From NCBI GenBank assembly GCA_021161885.1, contig JAGGZS010000084.1, forward strand, positions 1-6,622: a DNA stretch of 6,622 nucleotides. The letters run 5' to 3'. The position numbers were made by a program, and so were the translations under genes. The DNA comes from a bacterium (GTDB lineage: Bacteria; Auribacterota; Auribacteria; Auribacterales; Auribacteraceae). The notes beneath the pieces were generated by a model, which searched no databases, was not told the origin of the DNA, and saw only the letters and a program-made list of their open reading frames with translations. This document shows, in pieces, positions 1 to 6,134 of the stretch (positions within the stretch are counted from its first letter, which is position 1; each line of letters opens with the position of its first letter).

Positions 1-799
1 AAATAAAGGCTTTATGGTTAAATAAATATTGATTGATTAGAGTTACGCAAATTATCGGAAAAATTATTAAAAAAATCTTTTTCGGCTTGATTTTTGAATT
101 AGCCATTAAAAAAACGGATAAGACATATAAATATAAATGAGTCATATCCCACAAAATCCAAGCAAGCGCAATAAATAATCCGCAAGCCGAATACGCAAAC
201 GATTTATTTCTTTTCAGCGCATAAATAAATATGGATATATGACAAAAAATTAAGGGCAGCGCAAAATTTTCACGCATAAACTCCTGTCCTGTACTGCGAA
301 TTATAGACGGGATACACACGCCGTACCAAAAAGTTAAGATTATAGCCAAAGCAATGTTGCCCGATAAAATAAAAACCGCGAAAAACATAGCAGATAAGGA
401 CACAACAACAAAATAAGCCGGCATTGCGTATCTATGAAAAATTTCAAAATCACAATTTCGCGAAATAACGCCTGCCGCCGTAAAAAATTTATATACTTTC
501 CCCAAAACAATACCTCCGCCTAAAGAAAATATTTTTCTCGGTTCAACCCCTTGAGGAGCTTCGACTTTATAATCACGCATAGGTATTTCGCCGGTTAAAG
601 ATAACCTCGCGTAGCGAAACAGCAATGCGCTTTCCAAGGTAAAAATCATATTGCCGCCAATTTTGTCCTGCTGTTTCTGCCATATTCCAATACGAACAAA
701 ATAAGACACTCCCATAACAGCGAGCAAAAGAAAAAGGCATAGAACCGATTTCATAACTTTTTTTAAAACATCTTTGTTTTTATGAAGCAAATTTTTCAT
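1..799 (-). CDS. Polytopic membrane protein, STT3-like GT-C glycosyltransferase, N-terminal part (runs off the window)
   Basis: An uninterrupted reading frame of 266 codons starts at ATG 799 and is still open at base 1, so the C-terminus is missing. An in-frame TGA two codons upstream makes this the earliest possible Met; no good Shine-Dalgarno is seen, only an A-rich leader. The N-terminus is basic, followed by a membrane helix at about 16-35. A soluble loop of about 90 residues follows, then several hydrophobic segments (about 124-145, 148-166, 178-194, 200-218, 221-233, 241-258). A first long external loop with an acidic residue next to an aromatic-Arg-Tyr-Ala pattern (E56 in ESALLFRYAR, then P73, D76, P82, G84) is typical of GT-C enzymes. 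A second motif, RSTGQEF followed by E177 (168-177), resembles the STT3 pattern RS..G.[FY]D.E, although the Asp position is Met175 here. I infer a lipid-linked-sugar transferase such as an oligosaccharyltransferase or ArnT/PMT relative. The membrane topology is well supported; the enzyme class is moderate. Confidence 0.6.
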   Translation of the reverse strand, partial: MKNLLHKNKDVLKKVMKSVLCLFLLLAVMGVSYFVRIGIWQKQQDKIGGNMIFTLESALLFRYARLSLTGEIPMRDYKVEAPQGVEPRKIFSLGGGIVLGKVYKFFTAAGVISRNCDFEIFHRYAMPAYFVVVSLSAMFFAVFILSGNIALAIILTFWYGVCIPSIIRSTGQEFMRENFALPLIFCHISIFIYALKRNKSFAYSACGLFIALAWILWDMTHLYLYVLSVFLMANSKIKPKKIFLIIFPIICVTLINQYLFNHKAFI

Positions 800-861
800 T
801 TTTCAAAAAAAACTTATAAAGGAATTTAAATGGTATGGAACTAAAAAATAATCACAACACG

Positions 862-906
862 AAGGCATCAATTCATAATTTTGTATATGAACAAATTTCA
901 TGCCTT
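862..906. terminator. Imperfect inverted repeat in the 135-bp gap, possible weak terminator
   Basis: Arms AAGGCAT (862-868) and ATGCCTT (900-906) are perfect complements. Inside them TTCATA (872-877) pairs with TATGAA (886-891) around an 8-nt loop, with unequal unpaired spacers between the two stems. It lies 28 bp past the secretin B stop codon and upstream of the membrane protein gene. On the minus strand the run of six T's comes about a dozen bases after the stem rather than directly behind it, so this is not a textbook intrinsic terminator. It could equally be an RNA-end stabiliser or chance in AT-rich DNA. The rest of the gap (800-934) holds no small ORF I can support. A TATAAG hexamer at 813-818 (minus strand) is a possible -10 box, but no convincing -35 box accompanies it. 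Confidence 0.3.
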
Positions 907-934
907 ATTTTAAAATACGCCGATAAAAAACTTT

Positions 935-3070
935 TTAATTTTCTTTCTCTTTTTGCCTTGCGATAACTTTGCTGTATTCAGCCCCGGAAGGCGTAATAAC
1001 CTTTGCGGTAACAAATATTAAAAGATTAGTTTTTGTACTCTCTTCCCTTTCAACACGAAAAGCTCTGCCTATGTATGGAATATCGCCGAGGACCGGGATT
1101 TTATCGTCATAACTCGTTACATTTTCCCTGATTAATCCACCCATAACAACAGTTTCCCCATCGTTGACAACAACTGTGCTAACAACATTATCAGAGTTAA
1201 AATGCGGTACATTTATAGGAGCGTTATCCGTACCGAAATTTATCCATGCCTGAATTGAACTGACTTCAGGAATAATGGTCATATTGATGGTTTTCTTATC
1301 CGCACCGACATTTGGGGTTACGCTTAAAACAATACCCACTTTTCTGGTTTGAAAATCGCCGACAGATATTACCGATGGAGTTACCGCATCGCCGTCGTCG
1401 TTAAAAGTTGCTTGAGTAACGGTAAATTCGAGCGGATAAATATATTCTGTAACATCGGTTATAATAGCCTGCTGACCGTTTATCGTGGTTAATTTAGGCG
1501 ATGATATTACATCGGTCATATCATTCTGGCTGATAGCATGAATGATAGCGCTGAACTGCGGTTCGGTTAACACTCCGGAAAACCTGAATATGCTGCTGCT
1601 TGCGCCGCTGAACCTTAATCCTCGTGTAAATCCGTATCTGCCTGACGGATTACCCGGTAACTGGCCGTATGTCGCGTCGGCAGTATTTGAAAGGAGTCGA
1701 GGACTGTTTCCGTCTAACCGCCAATCATTGGTAAGGAAAAATTCCATACCCAATTCATTTGAGTCTGTTTCGGTAATTTCAACAAACTTAGCTTCTATTT
1801 GCACTTGGATAGGAGGAGTTGTGATACTGCGCAGAACATTTTCTATTAAAGTATGGTTGGCTATGGTATTTGTTACTAAAAGAGTGCTTGTTCTCGGATC
1901 AAGAAATATTTTGGAATTCGGCGGAAACGGGACTGCTTCCCGAAGCAGCTGAGTTATATCGCCGCCTGTTTCTATTGACGCGTTCCCGTTAAATTCTGCT
2001 TGTTTGGTATCGCCTTCATACTCAATAACATGAGTTATCCCTGACCCTTTGGGAAGTTTATAAATGCGTGTTACCATTTCAATATCTTCCACATTCTTGG
2101 CTATCCATATCGCATGGTCTTCGACTCTATATTCCATCCCTTTGGCAATCAAAATATAGCGCAACGCTTCCAATAAAGGAATGGTTTTTAATGAAATAGT
2201 AACGCGGTCGTCGATTGAGTTATCTTGAGTATCTATGGCATCTTCATCGAGAATAATATTTACCCCGCTTATTTTTGACAGGTACTGGATAACATCACGC
2301 AAGTGTGCGTCCGTAAAATTGATTTCAGGTATAATTCTGTTTGCTTTAGCTAACAACTGCTGTTTATCTGTCGAGATGATAGTATCGGCGGTATAATCTT
2401 CTTTGTCAAGCAGTTGATCTTCGTCAACTTTTGGGGACAGCCATGCTTTCCTGACAGCCAGAATTCTTTTTCTTTTAACCACATCCGATTCTTGTTCGGC
2501 GAATTTACGCATATCCTCAATTATTTCATTAATTTTTACTCTCGCGGTAATGTCAGGCGGATATTTTTCGAGCATTTCGCCGCACCCATCGAGCGCTTCC
2601 TGATATTTTCCCTGAGTCCATAAAGTTTTTACTTTATTCAGCAAATTTTTCAGCGCGTTTTCGCGTTCAAAATCCCTTTCATCAGGTCTGCGCCATAATT
2701 CAATAAATTCATTATCTAAATTTTGCTCTATTCGCCGCATATTTTTGCGTTTGCGAATGACAACCTCTGCAACCATAAGAGCTTTTTGTTTTGACACAGC
2801 AATATCCATTAAATCTTTGGCATCTATAAACTCTGGATTTCCATCTAAAATAAATCCGCATTTATCAATACATTCCTGATATTTATTTTCTTTAAATAAT
2901 TGTTTCGCGTTATCAAGCATAGCGTTAAATTCATTATTGCGCGAGGTCCTTCTATCTATAACTTTTTGAGTAATGCTAAGCGTTTCGTTGTTATCAGCCA
3001 TACAGATATTTAAGAAAATAAATGTTGAAGTAAAAAGTAACCACAATATCAAACACATCTTTTTCTTCAT
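935..3070 (-). CDS. Secretin B: type IV pilus/T2SS-type outer-membrane secretin with duplicated TPR unit (Amuc_1098/PilQ-like)
   Basis: This 711-residue protein should form an outer-membrane ring channel for a pilus or secretion machine. A signal peptide covers residues 1-25, with likely cleavage after C-M-A (23-25). Two similar TPR-containing units follow, with repeats at about 55-85 and 147-177, each trailed by a basic helical stretch containing KRK. An N0/STN domain lies at 246-326, beginning IIPEINFTDAHLRDVIQYL. A NolW-like N-domain spans about 370-433, with the motif LDPRTSTLLVTNT. The secretin beta-barrel domain runs about 495-694 and includes VGIVLSVTPNVG and the diagnostic IPVLGDIPYIGRAF at 658-671. 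The tail after the barrel is short and charged, with no long pilotin-binding S domain. It starts at ATG 3070 behind AAGGAG and follows secretin A by 44 bp with no terminator, so co-transcription is expected. It is clearly paralogous to secretin A: by eye 25 of 48 positions match in the 578-625 barrel segment. Secretin identity is firm; pilus versus other export role is inferred. Confidence 0.93.
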   Translation of the reverse strand: MKKKMCLILWLLFTSTFIFLNICMADNNETLSITQKVIDRRTSRNNEFNAMLDNAKQLFKENKYQECIDKCGFILDGNPEFIDAKDLMDIAVSKQKALMVAEVVIRKRKNMRRIEQNLDNEFIELWRRPDERDFERENALKNLLNKVKTLWTQGKYQEALDGCGEMLEKYPPDITARVKINEIIEDMRKFAEQESDVVKRKRILAVRKAWLSPKVDEDQLLDKEDYTADTIISTDKQQLLAKANRIIPEINFTDAHLRDVIQYLSKISGVNIILDEDAIDTQDNSIDDRVTISLKTIPLLEALRYILIAKGMEYRVEDHAIWIAKNVEDIEMVTRIYKLPKGSGITHVIEYEGDTKQAEFNGNASIETGGDITQLLREAVPFPPNSKIFLDPRTSTLLVTNTIANHTLIENVLRSITTPPIQVQIEAKFVEITETDSNELGMEFFLTNDWRLDGNSPRLLSNTADATYGQLPGNPSGRYGFTRGLRFSGASSSIFRFSGVLTEPQFSAIIHAISQNDMTDVISSPKLTTINGQQAIITDVTEYIYPLEFTVTQATFNDDGDAVTPSVISVGDFQTRKVGIVLSVTPNVGADKKTINMTIIPEVSSIQAWINFGTDNAPINVPHFNSDNVVSTVVVNDGETVVMGGLIRENVTSYDDKIPVLGDIPYIGRAFRVEREESTKTNLLIFVTAKVITPSGAEYSKVIARQKEKEN

Positions 3071-3078
3071 ATTAAGTT

Positions 3079-3084
3079 CTCCTT
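3079..3084 (-). promoter_or_regulatory. Shine-Dalgarno site of secretin B
   Basis: AAGGAG on the minus strand lies 8 nt before ATG 3070. It sits in the 44-bp gap after the secretin A stop codon. This gives secretin B its own strong translation start and fixes the start codon. No hairpin or promoter is visible in the gap. Confidence 0.75.
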
Positions 3085-3114
3085 AGTAATTTATTATCAT
3101 TTATTTTCATTATA

Positions 3115-5127
3115 TTATTTCTCAACTGCCTGAGCCTGCCGCTGTTCTTCCTTAAGCGGTACGCCGTTCGGGGTAATTACCCTGGCAGTTACAAATATCA
3201 ATAAATTCACTTTATTATCGGTTTCGGATTCACTTCGAAAGGCTCTTCCAATAAACGGAATATCGCCCAATAAAGGTATTTTATCTTTCCTTTTTGTGCG
3301 TGTAGTGCTTATAGTTCCCCCAAGGACTATGGTATCGCCGTCATGGAGCACAACGCTAGTTGCCACATGCTGGCTTGAGAAGAGCGGCTGAAGTTGAGGC
3401 ACATGTGTGCTGCCTATATCGGTTCCGTAATCAAGCCATGAAACAAACCTGCTTACTTCAGGAACTAAAGTTAAATTAATAGTTTTATTATCGTTGCCTA
3501 CGTCTGGAGTAACAGTTAAGACGACTCCCACATCACGCCTTGTAAAATCGCTTGCTTCAACAACCGCTTCGGCGACTTCAACACCACTGATTAAAACAGG
3601 AGGTGTAACGTCAAATTCCTGAGGATATAAAAATTCGGTAATAGATTTAATCTCAGCCTGATGTCCGTTTAATGTTGTAACTTTCGGGCATGTTAAGATA
3701 TCTACGTTTTGTCTTTGGTTTAAAGCGTGAAGTATCATTTTCATATCCGATTCACCGAGTATTCCGCCGATAGACAAAATATTTCCACGCGGTGCTTGAG
3801 CGCCGCCTATTGTTTCGGTTAAGAAACGTAATCCGGTAGTAAACCCTTCAAGAGCGGCTGTTGTATCCTGCCCGAAAGCAGCGTGTGAAGCATTACCGTG
3901 AACAGCGAATTTATCTACTGCCATATCATCGGCGGCAAGAAAAAGTTCAAGACCTAATTCTTCCGCTTCAAACTGGCCTATTTGAACAAAGCGAGTTTCT
4001 ATTTCCACCTGAACAGCCGGCACGCTGAGTTGTTCAATTAAATCGCTTATAATGTCGTGGTTCTCTTTAGTATTTGTAACAACGAGCGTATTTGTACGTT
4101 CATCAAGATACATTTTTCCGCCAGCCGGGAATGGAACCACTTCCTTTATAACATCTTTAATATTCATTATTTCTTCCACTCTCGCGCCAGGTGCAGGACC
4201 GTCATCGGAAGGTTTTTCAAAAGTTAATTTATTTATGGCGCATTTACCGCCAAGAAGTTTATATGATTTGGTAATCATATCGGGAGCGCTTACGTCGCGA
4301 GAAATCCATACTGCATAATCATCTATTCTGTAACGTATTTTTTTTGTTCTTAAAATATATTTTAACGCGTCAATCAAAGGTATATCTCTAAGCGAAATAG
4401 TTACCCTGTCGGACATATCGTCCTGCTGTTGTGTTTCCGGTTCCGCATCCTGAGACAAAACCGATCCGGTTTCGGAATCGTAGACATTAATTTCGTCTTC
4501 ATTTTCTGATGTTACATCTATAGCGTCAGGCAATTGCGGCATTTCTGCTGATGAGGAACCTTCAAAGAGCTCGTCATCCATAATAATATTAACATCGCCT
4601 ACTGTATGAAGATAATGTATTACATCGCGAAGATGGGCGTTGGTAAAATTAATTTCAGGAATAATAGTTTGAAGTTTTTTCTCAATTGCGAGCCTGCTTG
4701 ATGATTTCTGGCTTTTTACGGCACCATTTTTGTTTTTCTCAATAATACTTTTTATTAATCTTCTGCGTTTTTCATGCAGCTCTTCTTCTGTAAGGAGCAT
4801 ACGATTTGAAATTTCATTTTTAAATTCTAAAGCGGCATGTCTATCCATTTCGTCAAGAATGGTTTGAATAGCTATTCTTGCCCCAAGATGATTAGGTTTG
4901 ATATCGGTAACCTGATGAAATTTCTCGATCGCCTCATCAAATTTTCCTTCAAGGTACAACTGCCTGCCTTCCACAAGGAGAGTGCGGACTTCCTTTTTTT
5001 GTTTAGTATATTCCTGCGTGGAAATATCCGATTGAGCATAAGAAAAGGGCACAAAAGAATTAAGCATAAAAACCGTTAAGTAAAACAAACAAATTTTCAT
5101 ATGGTTTGAAAATAAATTTCTTATCAT
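3115..5127 (-). CDS. Secretin A: type IV pilus/T2SS-type outer-membrane secretin with acidic insertion (Amuc_1098/PilQ-like)
   Basis: A 670-residue secretin. The signal peptide ends at about residue 31 (S-Y-A, then Q32). One TPR-like repeat lies at about 50-85 (GRQLYLEGKFDEAIEKF), followed by a charged helical region to about 150. The N0/STN domain starts at 155 (IIPEINFTNAHLRDVIHYL) and ends near 276. It is interrupted by an acidic, Ser/Gln-rich insertion at about 183-239 that secretin B lacks. A NolW-like N-domain at about 323-378 carries LDERTNTLVVTNT. The barrel domain at about 448-653 contains VGVVLTVTPDVG and IPLLGDIPFIGRAF at 617-630. ATG 5127 is chosen over Met10 because it has AAAGGAG at good spacing and its ATGA overlaps the upstream stop; Met10 has no such site. 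The coupling to the linker-protein gene suggests this is the cognate secretin of the machine. Closest recalled family is the Amuc_1098 type IV pilus outer-membrane protein. Secretin identity is firm; substrate and pilus type are unknown. Confidence 0.93.
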   Translation of the reverse strand: MIRNLFSNHMKICLFYLTVFMLNSFVPFSYAQSDISTQEYTKQKKEVRTLLVEGRQLYLEGKFDEAIEKFHQVTDIKPNHLGARIAIQTILDEMDRHAALEFKNEISNRMLLTEEELHEKRRRLIKSIIEKNKNGAVKSQKSSSRLAIEKKLQTIIPEINFTNAHLRDVIHYLHTVGDVNIIMDDELFEGSSSAEMPQLPDAIDVTSENEDEINVYDSETGSVLSQDAEPETQQQDDMSDRVTISLRDIPLIDALKYILRTKKIRYRIDDYAVWISRDVSAPDMITKSYKLLGGKCAINKLTFEKPSDDGPAPGARVEEIMNIKDVIKEVVPFPAGGKMYLDERTNTLVVTNTKENHDIISDLIEQLSVPAVQVEIETRFVQIGQFEAEELGLELFLAADDMAVDKFAVHGNASHAAFGQDTTAALEGFTTGLRFLTETIGGAQAPRGNILSIGGILGESDMKMILHALNQRQNVDILTCPKVTTLNGHQAEIKSITEFLYPQEFDVTPPVLISGVEVAEAVVEASDFTRRDVGVVLTVTPDVGNDNKTINLTLVPEVSRFVSWLDYGTDIGSTHVPQLQPLFSSQHVATSVVLHDGDTIVLGGTISTTRTKRKDKIPLLGDIPFIGRAFRSESETDNKVNLLIFVTARVITPNGVPLKEEQRQAQAVEK

Positions 5128-6116
5128 GAGCCTGAACTCCTTTTATAAGTTAAATTATAATTATTTCCTTCATCATCGCGGATTTTAACTTCATTGGCGG
5201 TAATAGTTTTTATAATAAAATTGCCAAACTTATCGCCGTCGCGAAATTCATAATTCTTTTGGGCGTCTAAATCTTCTATCAATGCCCACCACTGGTTTTG
5301 AGCAGTTACTTTATGAAAAGCAAGTGTAATTGTTTCACCGGATTTGGATTTAAGAACCAATTCAGACAAATCAATGCTCACTTCAACTCCGTCTCTTATA
5401 ATAGGAACTTCTTTTTTCTCAAAATTTTCAATAGTAAATTCGCTTATTGTTTCGCCTAACTTTTTAAAATAACTTGCATTTCCATAATTTATTACAAAAC
5501 TGTAACTTCCGTCGGGCAGCAGCATATATCCGTCAAAAAGAAGGTCTAAAGGTTTCTTGAAAATTTTTCGCAGCCGATACCTGCTCAATGGATTATAATG
5601 TTCAGGCTTGCTAAATGGATCGATTGGGTTTGTTTTGGCATTAAACTCATCGAAATTAGAAAAAGTATCGCCGTCTTTATCGAGATAAGCGTCATCGGGG
5701 TCATAAGCATTTAGAGAATATTTTTTTTCCCATTGATTGGGCATACCGTCGTTGTCGGTATCAAACAAATAAGAACAAAATGGGCATACATCAACTTTCT
5801 TGGAAACAAATTTTCCGCACTGAGGGCACTCAATGCGTTCAATATCCGGAGAAAACGGATCACGCTGGTAATCATTTATAAAGATATGAGGTTTTTCTAT
5901 TTCGCTAAAAAGCTGAGTATATTCGCTAATAATATCCTTTTCAATATCCGAGTCGATTAACTTTTTATTTATTTTCTTTTCAAAAGTTGATGATGAAAAA
6001 TAGGGCAGATGTAAAACAAACCATATAATCATAGCGCTTGCGCCGCATAGTAATACAAAAAAGAGCCATTTCTCAACATTTTTCTTAAGATAAATTTTCA
6101 AAAACTGTTTAATCAT
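5124..6116 (-). CDS. Single-pass periplasmic linker protein with CxxC pair, calcium-type loops and PilP/GspC-like C-terminus
   Basis: A 330-residue protein with a Lys-rich N-terminus and one membrane helix at about 16-38. By the positive-inside rule the remainder faces the periplasm. Cysteines 97/100 and 111/114 form CPQC...CPFC, a zinc-ribbon-like knuckle pair. Next come Asp-rich loops (D119, D121, D123 with G124 and E130; D146, D148, D150 with D156/E157) resembling thrombospondin type 3/EF-hand calcium sites, followed by NPIDPFSKP. The last 130 residues are beta-rich. Two stretches, about 204-270 and 277-325, share a G-[ED]-x-[IF] turn followed by short strands; the second (FRDGDKFGNFIIKTI) resembles the PilP/GspC HR domain that docks on a secretin. 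It starts at ATG 6116 with a weak GGAA 7 nt upstream and overlaps secretin A by 4 bp. Gene order matches Amuc_1099, whose function I do not know. I infer an inner-membrane-to-secretin linker; the domains are seen, the role is inferred. Confidence 0.8.
   Translation of the reverse strand: MIKQFLKIYLKKNVEKWLFFVLLCGASAMIIWFVLHLPYFSSSTFEKKINKKLIDSDIEKDIISEYTQLFSEIEKPHIFINDYQRDPFSPDIERIECPQCGKFVSKKVDVCPFCSYLFDTDNDGMPNQWEKKYSLNAYDPDDAYLDKDGDTFSNFDEFNAKTNPIDPFSKPEHYNPLSRYRLRKIFKKPLDLLFDGYMLLPDGSYSFVINYGNASYFKKLGETISEFTIENFEKKEVPIIRDGVEVSIDLSELVLKSKSGETITLAFHKVTAQNQWWALIEDLDAQKNYEFRDGDKFGNFIIKTITANEVKIRDDEGNNYNLTYKRSSGS
5137..5143 (-). promoter_or_regulatory. Shine-Dalgarno site of secretin A, inside the upstream gene
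   Basis: AAAGGAG on the minus strand lies 9 nt before ATG 5127 and within the last codons of the linker-protein gene. With the ATGA stop/start overlap it indicates translational coupling and decides for ATG 5127 over the Met at 5100, which has no such site. Confidence 0.75.
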
Positions 6117-6134
6117 AAAAATATTCCATAAAAA

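Noticed and set aside
1542..1952. A 136-codon open frame on the plus strand
   Set aside because: It lies wholly antisense to the conserved barrel and N-domain of secretin B, and its product has no recognisable domain; it is a shadow of the real gene.
2999..3070. Lipoprotein signal with Cys23 in secretin B
   Set aside because: The residues before the Cys (F-L-N-I) do not fit a lipobox; cleavage by signal peptidase I after C-M-A is more plausible.
4052..4318. An 88-codon open frame on the plus strand
   Set aside because: It is antisense to the N-domain region of secretin A, whose reading frame is clearly conserved.
4837..5079. Short open frames on both strands near the start of secretin A
   Set aside because: They overlap the signal peptide and TPR region of secretin A in other frames, and show no domain.
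3115..5127. Classical type II (GspD) or type III secretion secretin
   Set aside because: GspD usually has several repeated N-domains and a C-terminal S domain. Here TPR units precede one N0/STN and one NolW-like domain, and the tail is short. The neighbours also fit a pilus-like system better.
5733..5960. A 75-codon open frame on the plus strand
   Set aside because: It is antisense to the CxxC/calcium-loop part of the linker protein, which is clearly the coding strand.
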